A DNA stretch of 64,000 nucleotides from Pseudomonas sp. CFBP13508 (GTDB lineage: Bacteria; Pseudomonadota; Gammaproteobacteria; Pseudomonadales; Pseudomonadaceae): contig NZ_QFZZ01000005.1 of the NCBI RefSeq assembly GCF_005233515.1, positions 1 through 64,000 of the forward strand, given 5' to 3'. The notes below the pieces were generated by a model. It was not told the origin of the DNA. It made no database searches and worked only from the letters and a program-made list of their open reading frames with translations. The number at the start of each line of letters is the position of its first letter. Positions within the stretch are counted from its first letter, which is position 1. Shown one piece after another: positions 17,537 to 25,723 of this stretch. A program made the position numbers and the translations under genes.

Positions 17537-19075
17537 ATGACATCCCTGACGGTCCCGGCACCTCTCGCCGCGACCAGCCCGGCGACGGCGGCTGCGCCTG
17601 CGGTGTTCGGGGCGCGGATCATCATTGGTCTGGTCGGCGTGCTGTTGGCCGTGCTGGTCTCGGGCCTCAACGAGATGGTCACCAAAGTCGCACTCGCCGA
17701 CATTCGCGGCGCGCTGCACATCGGTTACGACGAAGGCACTTGGCTGGTCGCCAGCTACACGGCCACGTCGGTCGCGGCCATGGCCTTTGCGCCGTGGTGC
17801 TCGGTGACCTTCTCGCTGCGCCGCTTCACCCTCTGCGCAATCGGTCTTTTTACCGTGCTCGGCGTGCTGTGCCCGTTCGCCCCGAACTACGAAAGTCTGC
17901 TGCTGATGCGCATCCTCCAAGGCCTCGCCGGTGGTGCATTGCCGCCGATGCTGATGACCGTCGCACTGCGCTTTCTCCCAGCGAACATCAAACTGTACGG
18001 ACTGGCCGGCTACGCACTGACCGCGACTTTCGGCCCGGGACTCGGCACGCCGCTGGCCGGCCTGTGGACTGAATACGTCGGCTGGCAGTGGACGTTCTGG
18101 CAGATCATCGTGCCGTGCCTGATCGCCATGGCCGCAGTGGCTTACGGATTGCCCCAGGATCCGCTGCGGCTGGAACGTCTCAAGACGTTCAACTGGAAAG
18201 GCCTGCTGCTGGGCTTTCCGGCGATCTGCATGCTGGTGATCGGTTTGTTGCAGGGCAATCGACTGGACTGGTTCGAGTCGAATCTGATCTGTGGATTACT
18301 CGGTGCCGGTTCGCTGCTGCTGGTGGCTTTCATGATCAATGAATGGTCGCAGCCGATTCCGTTTTTCAAGCTGCAGATGCTCGGCATCCGCAACCTGTTG
18401 TTTGCGTTGATCACCCTCGCCGGGGTGTTGATCGTGCTGCTGGCGGTGGTGCTGATTCCGTCGAGTTATCTGGCGCAGGTGCAGGGTTATCGCCCGGCGC
18501 AAACCGCGCCGATCATGCTCATCGCCGCATTGCCGCAGCTGATTGCGCTGCCGTTGGTGGCAGCGCTGTGCAATTTGCGCTGGGTCGATTGCCGCTGGGT
18601 GCTCGGCATTGGTCTGAGCATGCTCGCGCTGTCCTGCCTGGGCGGTTCGCACCTGACTTCGGCGTGGATTCGCGACGATTTCTACGTCCTGCAATGGCTG
18701 CAGATTTTCGGCCAGCCGATGGCGGTGTTGCCGCTGCTGATGTTGTCGACCGGCAGTATCACGCCGATGGAAGGGCCGTTCGCGTCGGCGTGGTTCAACA
18801 CCGTCAAAGGCCTTGCCGCCGTGGTTGCCACCGGCGTCATCGAAGCGCTGACCACCGCGCGCCTGCATTTCCATTCGACCATGTTGGTCGACAGCCTCGG
18901 CAATTCGCCGCTGGCCGATCACAGCGACCCGGGCCTCGCTCACCGCGTGCACGAGCAGGCGTTGGTGCTGACTTCGTCCGATCTCTACGTATGCATGGCC
19001 GGCGTTGCCGTGGCGTTGATTCTGCTGATTTTCTGGCTGCCAACGCGGATTTATCCGCCGCGCGCGCCGACCTGA
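17537..19075 (+). CDS. MFS drug efflux transporter, DHA2 (EmrB/QacA-like) family
   Basis: Inner-membrane proton-driven exporter of 512 residues with about 14 hydrophobic segments, the size and layout of DHA2 proteins such as EmrB. Motif-rich parts include LLMRILQGLAGGALPPMLMT (motif C-like region near residue 125). It heads an operon with an EmrA-like adaptor 27 bases downstream and an outer-membrane channel gene overlapping that, forming a complete tripartite pump. Its start lies 9 bases after a hairpin that hides GGAG. Substrates are unknown; EmrAB-type pumps expel hydrophobic acids, uncouplers and phenolics. Confidence 0.87.
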   Translation: MTSLTVPAPLAATSPATAAAPAVFGARIIIGLVGVLLAVLVSGLNEMVTKVALADIRGALHIGYDEGTWLVASYTATSVAAMAFAPWCSVTFSLRRFTLCAIGLFTVLGVLCPFAPNYESLLLMRILQGLAGGALPPMLMTVALRFLPANIKLYGLAGYALTATFGPGLGTPLAGLWTEYVGWQWTFWQIIVPCLIAMAAVAYGLPQDPLRLERLKTFNWKGLLLGFPAICMLVIGLLQGNRLDWFESNLICGLLGAGSLLLVAFMINEWSQPIPFFKLQMLGIRNLLFALITLAGVLIVLLAVVLIPSSYLAQVQGYRPAQTAPIMLIAALPQLIALPLVAALCNLRWVDCRWVLGIGLSMLALSCLGGSHLTSAWIRDDFYVLQWLQIFGQPMAVLPLLMLSTGSITPMEGPFASAWFNTVKGLAAVVATGVIEALTTARLHFHSTMLVDSLGNSPLADHSDPGLAHRVHEQALVLTSSDLYVCMAGVAVALILLIFWLPTRIYPPRAPT

Positions 19076-19102
19076 TCGCTGTACTGAAACTGAAGGTTTT
19101 TT

Positions 19103-20170
19103 ATGACTCAATCCAAGCAAAAACTCGCGGTGGCCGTGGCTGCCGCGCTGGCGGTGGGCGTGCTGGTGTACCTGGCGATGCCCGGGCTGTTCGGCCAACG
19201 CACCGAGCAAACCACCAATGACGCCTTCGTCTCCGCCGACTACACGCTGGTGGTGCCGCGCGTGGCCGGGTTCATCAAGCAGGTGCTGGTCGAAGACAAC
19301 CAGCAGGTCAAGGCCGGGCAATTGTTGGCGCTGATCGATGACCGTGATTTGCGCGCAGCGGCGGAAGCGGCGGACGCGCAAACCCTGGTCGCGCGGGCGC
19401 AATTGCAGAACGCCAACGCGACTCTCGAGCGGCAGGCTTCGCTGATTGCTCAGGCGCAGGCCACCGTGGTCTCGGCCAAAGCGGAAATGGCTTTTGCGCA
19501 GCAGGAACTGAACCGCTACAACCATCTCGCCGGTGTCGGCGCTGGCACCGTGCAGAACGCGCAGCAGGCGCGCACGCGCATCGATCAGGCCTCGGCGCGC
19601 CTCGACACCGCGACGGCGAAACTGGCGGCCGAACGCAAACAAGTCGAAATCCTCACTGCCCAGCGCAACGCCGCCGACGGCAATCTGAAACACGCGCAGG
19701 CTGCGCTGGAGATTGCCAGTTTCAACTTGTCCTACACGCGTATCACCGCGCCGCAGGACGGCATGATCGGAGAGCGTGCGGTGCGCGTCGGCGCCTACGT
19801 CACGCCGGGCAGCAAACTGTTGGCGGTGGTGCCGTTGCAGCAGGCCTATGTGGTGGCCAATTTTCAGGAAACCCAGTTGACCGATGTGCAGCCCGGGCAG
19901 GATGTGCAAGTCCGAGTGGATAGTCTCGGTGGCGAAGCCCTGACCGGCCGCGTCGAGAGTATTGCGCCGGCAACTGGCGTGACCTTTGCGGCGGTGAAAC
20001 CGGATAACGCCACCGGTAATTTCACCAAGGTTGTGCAACGGATTCCGGTGAAGATCGTGCTGGAACCGGGCCAGCCACTGGCTGAGCGCTTGCGGGTGGG
20101 AATGTCGGTGGAGGCGAGTATTGATACCGCCAGCTCAAAGGCGTCCGGGCGCGAGGTGACGCAGCGATGA
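19103..20170 (+). CDS. HlyD/EmrA-family periplasmic adaptor subunit
   Basis: Membrane fusion protein of 355 residues joining the MFS exporter to the outer-membrane channel. One N-terminal membrane anchor spans residues 8-28. A lipoyl-like domain (TTNDAFVSADYTLVVPRVAG, continuing QQVKAGQLLALIDDRD) is followed by a coiled coil (about 75-200) and a beta-barrel domain with ITAPQDGMIGERAVRVGAYV. These are the hallmarks of EmrA. Its TGA overlaps the ATG of the next gene in an ATGA junction, so the two are translationally coupled. Confidence 0.9.
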   Translation: MTQSKQKLAVAVAAALAVGVLVYLAMPGLFGQRTEQTTNDAFVSADYTLVVPRVAGFIKQVLVEDNQQVKAGQLLALIDDRDLRAAAEAADAQTLVARAQLQNANATLERQASLIAQAQATVVSAKAEMAFAQQELNRYNHLAGVGAGTVQNAQQARTRIDQASARLDTATAKLAAERKQVEILTAQRNAADGNLKHAQAALEIASFNLSYTRITAPQDGMIGERAVRVGAYVTPGSKLLAVVPLQQAYVVANFQETQLTDVQPGQDVQVRVDSLGGEALTGRVESIAPATGVTFAAVKPDNATGNFTKVVQRIPVKIVLEPGQPLAERLRVGMSVEASIDTASSKASGREVTQR

Positions 20171-21735
20171 TCGGTGTTGAATCGGCTGCCGCCTTCGCGA
20201 GCAGGCTCGCTCCCACATTTTTTAATGCGTTCCCCCTGTGGGAGCGAGCCTGCTCGCGAAAAAGCCAGTGGCAGCAGCTAACCTTCAGTGCCTTGCTCAC
20301 GATGAGTCTCACCGCCTGCACTGTCGGCCCAGACTTCCAGAAACCCGGAGCCACCCAACCTTCCGATTGGGCCAAACCCGCCAGGTCCGCCCCAAGCCAG
20401 GCCGTCAGCGAACCCCTGAACGAACGCTGGTGGGAAACCTTCCACGACCCGCAACTTTCCGCGCTCACCCAGCGCGCGCTGAACAGCAACCTCGACCTGC
20501 AACTGGCCAGCAGCCGCCTGCAACAAAGCCGCGCCGCGCGTCAGGTGATCACCGCCGAGCGCTATCCGCACAGCTCTGCCACTGGCAGCTACGGGCACAA
20601 ACGCAACAGTGGCAAAGGCTTGAACGATCCATCGGGAAATAACGGCGACGAGGCGTTCAACCTCTGGGGTGCCGGCTTCTCGGCGTCATGGGAACTGGAC
20701 TTCTGGGGCCGCGTGCGCCGTGAAACCGAAGCCGCTGATGCCAATCTCGAAGTGGCAGAAAATGATCGTCGCGGCGTGCTGCTGACCGTGCTCGCCGACA
20801 CCGCGCAAAACTACATTCAGTTGCGCGGCGTGCAGAACACCCGCGCCGTCACCGAGCAGAACCTCGACGTCGCTCGCCACAGCCTGAAACTCTCGCAGTT
20901 GCGGCTGGCCGATGGCGTGGCCACCGACCTGGACGTCGCCGAAGCCGCCGCGCAAGTCGCCGCCATCGAGGCACGGCTGCCGGCGCTCGAGCAGCGTCAG
21001 GCGCAACTGATCAACGCGATCAGTCTGCTGATGGGCGAACCGCCGCAGGCCCTCGCTCAAGCGTTATCCACAGACGCGGCAGTGCCGCAGTCGCCACTGC
21101 AAGTCGCCATCGGCCTGCCGTCGGAACTGGCCGAGCGCCGCCCGGATATCCGCCAGGCCGAAGCGCGGCTGCACGCCGCCACCGCCAATATCGGCGTGGC
21201 CCAAGGCGATTTCTATCCGCGCATCACCCTATCGGGCAACCTCGGTTCGCAAGCGATGCAACTGAGCGATTTCGGTTCATGGGGCTCGCGCGCCTTTGCC
21301 ATCGGCCCGCAATTCAGCCTGCCGTTGTTCGACGGCGGACGCCTGCGCGGCATGCTCCAATTGCGTGAAGCCCAACAGCAGGAAGCGGCCATCGCCTACC
21401 AGCAGACCGTGCTGCGTGCCTGGCATGAAATCGACGACCAACTGACCGCCTACAACGCCAGCCAGCGCCGGCGCGACAGCCTCGCCGAAGCCGTGCGCCA
21501 AAACCAGATCGCCCTGCGCACCGCGCAACAGCAATACGTCGAAGGCGTGGTCGATTTCGTCAACGTCCTCACCGTGCAGAGCGCCTTGCTCGCCACGCAG
21601 GAACAATGGGTGGAAAGCTCGACCGGCGTCTCCCTGGCGATGGTCGGTTTGTACAAGGCGCTTGGCGGTGGATGGCAATCGGTCTATCCGGCAGCGCAAC
21701 TGGCCGCAGGCTCACCTGACGCCGCCAGACCCTGA
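20167..21735 (+). CDS. NodT/OprM-family outer-membrane efflux lipoprotein with REP-altered N-terminus
   Basis: Outer-membrane channel of the EmrAB-like pump, 522 residues from the ATGA-coupled start. Two OEP repeats are present, with typical segments WWETFHDPQLSALTQRAL, WELDFWGRVRRETEAADA and RRPDIRQAEARLHAATANIG. A lipobox LTAC places the lipidated cysteine at residue 51, much later than the usual 17-25. The preceding 30 or so codons are the translation of a complete REP pair (20194-20260). The hydrophobic core LTFSALLTMSL still stands before the cysteine, so export may work from a long n-region. No good alternative start exists after the REP pair. Confidence 0.85.
   Translation: MIGVESAAAFASRLAPTFFNAFPLWERACSRKSQWQQLTFSALLTMSLTACTVGPDFQKPGATQPSDWAKPARSAPSQAVSEPLNERWWETFHDPQLSALTQRALNSNLDLQLASSRLQQSRAARQVITAERYPHSSATGSYGHKRNSGKGLNDPSGNNGDEAFNLWGAGFSASWELDFWGRVRRETEAADANLEVAENDRRGVLLTVLADTAQNYIQLRGVQNTRAVTEQNLDVARHSLKLSQLRLADGVATDLDVAEAAAQVAAIEARLPALEQRQAQLINAISLLMGEPPQALAQALSTDAAVPQSPLQVAIGLPSELAERRPDIRQAEARLHAATANIGVAQGDFYPRITLSGNLGSQAMQLSDFGSWGSRAFAIGPQFSLPLFDGGRLRGMLQLREAQQQEAAIAYQQTVLRAWHEIDDQLTAYNASQRRRDSLAEAVRQNQIALRTAQQQYVEGVVDFVNVLTVQSALLATQEQWVESSTGVSLAMVGLYKALGGGWQSVYPAAQLAAGSPDAARP
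20194..20260. repeat. REP inverted pair inside the coding sequence of an efflux lipoprotein
   Basis: Arms 20194-20217 and 20237-20260 fall within codons 10-32 of the outer-membrane channel gene. The reading frame passes through both arms without a stop. REP pairs normally sit between genes, so this position is unusual. Confidence 0.88.
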
Positions 21736-21813
21736 ACCCGCCGCGACAGCTATGATCAACTCCACTGCAGCAAACGGCGTAACGCCGGACCTTAATTGCA
21801 GAGGAATTGCATC

Positions 21814-22059
21814 ATGGAAAATCCGCAGCACAGCCTCCCGGCCCTGTTCAAACAACTCGGCCTCGCCGACGATCCGACCGGCATCGACCAATTCATCGCT
21901 ACCCATTCGCCGCTCAAGCCGGATCTGCATCTGGCTGACGCGTTTTTCTGGACGGCAGGTCAGGCGCAGTTTCTGCGCGAGGAGATTCTCGACGATGCGG
22001 ATTGGGCGGAGGTGGTGGATCAGTTGAATGTGATGTTGCGTAAGGGGCGGGTGGGGTGA
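21814..22059 (+). CDS. DUF2789 family small protein
   Basis: Protein of 81 residues whose function is not known. It contains HSLPALFKQLGLADD, IDQFIATHSPLKPDLHLADA and FFWTAGQAQFLREEIL, recognised as the DUF2789 family common in Pseudomonas. ATG 21814 follows AGAGGAA at 7 bases; the in-frame TTG at 21796 is not needed. No signal peptide or membrane segment is visible, so it is probably cytosolic. It stands alone after the pump operon. Confidence 0.75.
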   Translation: MENPQHSLPALFKQLGLADDPTGIDQFIATHSPLKPDLHLADAFFWTAGQAQFLREEILDDADWAEVVDQLNVMLRKGRVG

Positions 22060-22148
22060 TCATCGCGAAGTTGTATCCTCGTTGAACGCCACAGTTGTCC
22101 GCATGGCATAAATAGACCAAAATCACGTCCTAATTTGAGGTTCTTATT

Positions 22149-22394
22149 ATGCAAAGCGTTCTCGCCGATATGGCTGTCAGTGTCTCTGAATTAAAGAAAA
22201 ATCCTACTGCCGTGTTGAACGGTGCACATGGGGGGGCCGTCGCTGTCCTCAACCACAATCGCGTCATGGGCTATATGGTGCCGGCCGAAGTTTATGAAGC
22301 AATGATGGAGCGGCTTGATGATCTTGAGCTGGCTGACATTGTTCGTTCGCGCCTCCACGAAACGCCCATTTCGGTAAGCCTGGATGACTTATAA
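22149..22394 (+). CDS. Antitoxin of a type II toxin-antitoxin module (Phd/YefM family)
   Basis: Protein of 81 residues with the Phd/YefM N-terminal pattern MAVSVSELKKNPTAVLNGA and a DNA-binding region AVLNHNRVMGYMVPAEVYEA. The C-terminal part DLELADIVRSRL would wrap and block the toxin. ATG 22149 has GAGG upstream. It overlaps the toxin gene by 11 bases, as is usual for such pairs. Antitoxins of this type repress their own operon, but no operator was assigned. Confidence 0.87.
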   Translation: MQSVLADMAVSVSELKKNPTAVLNGAHGGAVAVLNHNRVMGYMVPAEVYEAMMERLDDLELADIVRSRLHETPISVSLDDL

Positions 22395-22665
22395 GCTTGA
22401 GTTTCTGCCGTCTGCGCACAAAGAGTGGAACAAGCTGGGTCATACATTGCGTGAGCAATTCAAAAAGAAGCTGGGTGAGAGGCTGAAGCTTCCCAGAATC
22501 CCGGCTGACGCACTCCACGGCATGCCCGACTGCTACAAAATCAAACTCAAAGCCTCGGGGTATCGATTGGTTTACCAAGTCATCGACGAACGAGTCGTGG
22601 TTTCCGTGCTAGCGGTTGGCAAGCGCGAACGCAGCAGTGTTTACGATACTGCCAAGAACCGTTGA
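22384..22665 (+). CDS. Toxin of the RelE/ParE superfamily
   Basis: Protein of 93 residues of RelE size and fold. It begins MTYKLEFLPSAHKEWNKLG and contains LPRIPADALHGMPDCYKIKL, SGYRLVYQVID and VVSVLAVGKRERSSVYDTA, the strand order and basic residues of RelE toxins that cut mRNA in the ribosome. Its start lies inside the antitoxin gene, which couples toxin synthesis to antitoxin translation. RelE activity rather than ParE gyrase inhibition is suggested by the residues but not proven. Confidence 0.87.
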   Translation: MTYKLEFLPSAHKEWNKLGHTLREQFKKKLGERLKLPRIPADALHGMPDCYKIKLKASGYRLVYQVIDERVVVSVLAVGKRERSSVYDTAKNR

Positions 22666-22938
22666 ACGAGCCCCCGCTTTATTCAAATGGCCGATGTTTG
22701 TCGATGAGATTCTTGAGTGACCGGACTGGGCCGCCAACGTGTGGGATCAGTTGATGTATCGTCTGGCATGAGGCGCAGCATGTAAAAAAAATTGCGCGAA
22801 AAGGCTCAGATGTAAAAAAAACCTTCTTACTGTAAAAAAAATTTGGTTCTGTCCGTCGCATTAGATTTTTTCTTCGAAAAATTACAAATCCAACTCGTGT
22901 TACGCCTCGGCCAAGCGTGGGGAGATTTGTTTCAAAAC
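22666..22938. other. AT-rich gap with three TGTAAAAAAA direct repeats
   Basis: No convincing gene was seen. TGTAAAAAAA occurs at 22781-22790, 22811-22820 and 22831-22840, with start-to-start spacing of 30 and 20 bases, close to three and two helical turns. Such spacing bends DNA and also resembles the repeated transposase-binding sites found at the ends of some mobile elements. The 60-codon minus-strand frame at 22679-22861 is rich in Phe-Phe-Thr only because it reads these repeats. Confidence 0.55.
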
Positions 22939-22967
22939 TTGACTGAAATTCCCCTCCAATGCGATAT
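22939..22967 (+). promoter_or_regulatory. Predicted promoter of the marR-aaeB-like operon
   Basis: TTGACT at 22939-22944 and CGATAT at 22962-22967 are separated by 17 bases. Transcription would begin within or just before the palindrome at 22973-22986, so regulator binding there would block it. Prediction by eye. Confidence 0.5.
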
Positions 22968-22972
22968 TGATA

Positions 22973-22986
22973 GTTAGCAAACTAAC
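22973..22986. promoter_or_regulatory. Predicted MarR-type operator
   Basis: GTTAGCAAACTAAC is an inverted repeat with arms GTTAG and CTAAC around CAAA. It lies directly after the predicted -10 box and 15 bases before the GTG start of the marR-family gene. Its size and AT-rich form suit a MarR dimer. Autoregulation is inferred. Confidence 0.6.
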
Positions 22987-23001
22987 AGTGTCCGTTATCC
23001 C

Positions 23002-23457
23002 GTGTCCGATTCCCTCGACAGTCTCCAGATGAACATCAGCAGCGCCATGGTGGTGGCCGCCCGGCATTGGCGGAAGATCTGCCAGACCACGCTGGTCAAC
23101 TATGGAATTTCCGAAGCCTGCGCCGTGCCCTTGTTGATGATCGGCCGCTTGGGCGAGGGCGTGCGTCAGGTGCAAGTCGCCCAGGCCGCGGGGATGGAGA
23201 GTCCTTCGCTGGTGCGCTTGCTCGATCAGCTGTGCCATGCCGGTTACGTCTGTCGCACCGAAGACGCTCAGGATCGCCGCGCCAAGTGCCTGAGCCTGAC
23301 CGATACCGGCCGCGAGCTGGTGCAGGCGGTGGAGGCCGAGCTGGTGCGCCTGCGCCACGAAGTGCTGGAAGGCATCGAGCGCAGCGATCTGGAAGCTACG
23401 CTTCGGGTACTGAGGGCTTTTGAGGCGGCGAGTTCGCCTGTGGTGGTCAATTCTTGA
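23002..23457 (+). CDS. MarR-family transcriptional regulator
   Basis: Regulator of 151 residues with the MarR winged helix: VRQVQVAQAAGMESPSLVRL and the wing AGYVCRTEDAQDRRAKCLSL. The start is GTG 23002; no strong ribosome-binding site is seen, and the short predicted leader may matter. Its stop TGA overlaps the TTG start of the efflux gene that follows, so it is the first gene of the pump operon and probably its repressor. The ligand is unknown; the associated pump type suggests an aromatic carboxylic acid. Confidence 0.88.
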   Translation: MSDSLDSLQMNISSAMVVAARHWRKICQTTLVNYGISEACAVPLLMIGRLGEGVRQVQVAQAAGMESPSLVRLLDQLCHAGYVCRTEDAQDRRAKCLSLTDTGRELVQAVEAELVRLRHEVLEGIERSDLEATLRVLRAFEAASSPVVVNS

Positions 23458-25517
23458 ACGGTTTTTTCACTGGCATGCCGCCGGCCCGTGACTGGTTTTA
23501 CGGGGTGCGTACTTTTGCAGCGTCGATGATTGCGCTGTACATCGCCTTGCTCATGCAAATGCCGCGTCCTTATTGGGCGATGGCCACGGTGTACATCGTC
23601 TCCAGCCCGTTTCTCGCCCCGACCAGTTCCAAAGCGCTGTACCGCGCGGCCGGTACATTTCTCGGTGCGGCGGCAGCGGTGCTGTTCGTGCCGATGTTCG
23701 TGCAGAGCCCCTATGTGCTGGTGGTGGTGATCGCGTTGTGGACCGGCATTCTGCTGTTCATGTCCCTGCATCTGCGCACGGCCAACAGCTATGCGCTGAT
23801 GCTGGCCGGCTACACCTTGCCGCTGATTGCCCTGCCGGTGGTCGATAATCCGCTGGCGGTGTGGGACGTGGCTGAGGCGCGTACCGAAGAGATTTTCCTT
23901 GGCATCGCCGTTGCTGCGGTGGTCGGTGCAATGTTCTGGCCGCGCCGGCTGGCGCCGGTGTTCAACGATGCGGTGAGCAAGTGGTTCGCCGATGCGACGA
24001 GCTACAGCCTGAAGTTTCTCAGCCGTGATGTGCAGCCGGAAGAAGTCACCGCGCTGCGCATGGCCATGGTCGCCAATTTCAACAGCCTCGAGTTGATGAT
24101 CGGCCAGTTGCCCCACGAAGGCGCGCGGCCACAAACCGTGCGCAACACCAAGGAATTGCGCGGGCGCATGATCCATCTGCTGCCGGTGATCGATGCCCTC
24201 GAGGATTCGCTGTACGCCCTCGAACGGCGTACCCCGGAACTGGTGGAGAAATTCCAGCCGTTGCTGACCGCGACCCGCGAATGGCTGGGCCACGCAGACG
24301 CCAACCTCGAGCGCTGGCAAGCACTGAGAGATCAGCTCGACGCGCTGCAACCGAGCGCCGAAGCGCTGGAAGACCGCAAACAGTTGCTGTTCTCCAACGC
24401 GATCTACCGCCTCGGTGAATTCATCGATCTGTGGCAGGACTGCCGCAGCCTGCAGGATGCGATTCTGTGCGAGCGCCAGGACAGCTGGCGCGCGGTGTAC
24501 CGGCACTGGCGCCTGGGCCGGTTGACGCCGTTCATCGATCGCGGGCTGATGCTCTACTCGGTGACCTCGACCATTCTGGCGATCATCGTTGCTTCGGTGC
24601 TGTGGATCCTGCTCGGCTGGCCGGACGGCGGCAGTGCGGTGATCCTGGCGGCGGTGGCGTGCAGCTTCTTCGCCTCGATGGACGACCCGGCGCCGCAGAT
24701 CTATCGGTTCTTTTTCTGGACCGGGATGTCGGTGCTGTTCGCCAGCCTTTATCTGTTTCTGATTCTGCCCAACCTGCATGATTTCCCGATGCTGGTGCTG
24801 GCGTTTGCCGTGCCGTTCATTTGCGTCGGCACGCTGACCGTGCAGCCGCGTTTCTACCTCGGCATGCTGCTGACGCTGGTCAATACCTCGTCGTTCATCA
24901 GTATTCAGGGCGCCTACGACGCGGACTTTTTCGCCTTTGCCAACTCCAACCTCGCCGGGCCGCTGGGGCTGTTGTTCGCTTTCATCTGGACGCTGGTGGC
25001 GCGACCGTTCGGCGCCGAGCTGGCGGCCAAGCGTCTGACCCGGTTCAGCTGGAAAGACATCGTCAGCATGACCGAGCCGGCCAGTCTCGCCGAGCATCGG
25101 CATTTGGGCGTGCAACTGCTCGATCGGCTGATGCAGCACCTGCCGCGTCTGGCCCTGACCGGTCAGGACACGGGCATTGCCATGCGCGAAGTGCGCGTCG
25201 GTCTGAATATGCTCGATCTGCTTGCCTACACCCCGCGCGTCACCGGCGTGCCAAACGCCCTGTTGCGACAGGTGGTGGGCGAGGTCGGCGAGTATTTTCG
25301 TGCCTGCCTCAAAGCTGACGAACGCCTGCCGGCACCGAGCGGTCTGCTGATGACCCTTGATCGCACCCGCCGTGCGCTGAACGGTCAGGGCGACGACGAA
25401 ACCCGTCTGCACCTGTTGCACGCCTTGAGCGGTCTGCGTCTGGCCTTGCTGCCCGGCGTCGAATTCGTCTCCAGCGCCGAGCCCGAAGAACCGCTGCCCG
25501 ATGGAGCGCCCCTATGA
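23454..25517 (+). CDS. FUSC-family (AaeB-like) aromatic acid efflux inner-membrane protein
   Basis: Membrane protein of 687 residues with two sets of hydrophobic segments (about residues 15-165 and 365-520) separated by a soluble helical part, as in AaeB, the p-hydroxybenzoate exporter of E. coli. The conserved opening PPARDWFYGVRTFAASMIAL and MPRPYWAMATVYIVSSPFLA are typical. TTG 23454, overlapping the marR stop, is used as the start; ATG 23475, seven codons in, is an alternative. It forms ATGA overlaps with the DUF1656 gene downstream. Substrates are probably hydroxylated aromatic acids. Confidence 0.87.
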   Translation: MNGFFTGMPPARDWFYGVRTFAASMIALYIALLMQMPRPYWAMATVYIVSSPFLAPTSSKALYRAAGTFLGAAAAVLFVPMFVQSPYVLVVVIALWTGILLFMSLHLRTANSYALMLAGYTLPLIALPVVDNPLAVWDVAEARTEEIFLGIAVAAVVGAMFWPRRLAPVFNDAVSKWFADATSYSLKFLSRDVQPEEVTALRMAMVANFNSLELMIGQLPHEGARPQTVRNTKELRGRMIHLLPVIDALEDSLYALERRTPELVEKFQPLLTATREWLGHADANLERWQALRDQLDALQPSAEALEDRKQLLFSNAIYRLGEFIDLWQDCRSLQDAILCERQDSWRAVYRHWRLGRLTPFIDRGLMLYSVTSTILAIIVASVLWILLGWPDGGSAVILAAVACSFFASMDDPAPQIYRFFFWTGMSVLFASLYLFLILPNLHDFPMLVLAFAVPFICVGTLTVQPRFYLGMLLTLVNTSSFISIQGAYDADFFAFANSNLAGPLGLLFAFIWTLVARPFGAELAAKRLTRFSWKDIVSMTEPASLAEHRHLGVQLLDRLMQHLPRLALTGQDTGIAMREVRVGLNMLDLLAYTPRVTGVPNALLRQVVGEVGEYFRACLKADERLPAPSGLLMTLDRTRRALNGQGDDETRLHLLHALSGLRLALLPGVEFVSSAEPEEPLPDGAPL

Positions 25518-25723
25518 TCGGTGATCTGGATATCAGCGGCATTTTCCTGCCGACCCTGCTGGTGCTGATGGGCATCACTTATGTGCTGTTTCTGTTGGTG
25601 CATGGCGTGCTGCAACGCCTGCACTTTTACCGTCTGGTCTGGCACCGGGCATTGTTCAACGTGGCGCTCTACGCCGTGCTGCTGTACGGCGTGGACTCAC
25701 TCAGTCGATACCTGATGACATGA
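25514..25723 (+). CDS. DUF1656 (AaeX-like) small membrane protein
   Basis: Protein of 69 residues with two hydrophobic segments (about 12-32 and 42-62). It begins MIGDLDISGIFLPTLLVLMG, typical of DUF1656 proteins that accompany FUSC-family pumps, like AaeX. It overlaps both neighbours by four bases (ATGA junctions), so it is made in step with them. Its exact role in the pump is not known. Confidence 0.85.
   Translation: MIGDLDISGIFLPTLLVLMGITYVLFLLVHGVLQRLHFYRLVWHRALFNVALYAVLLYGVDSLSRYLMT

Noticed and set aside
22679..22861. 60-codon minus-strand frame in the gap after the toxin gene
   Set aside because: Its Phe-Phe-Thr runs come from the TGTAAAAAAA repeats; no family resemblance and no ribosome-binding site were seen.
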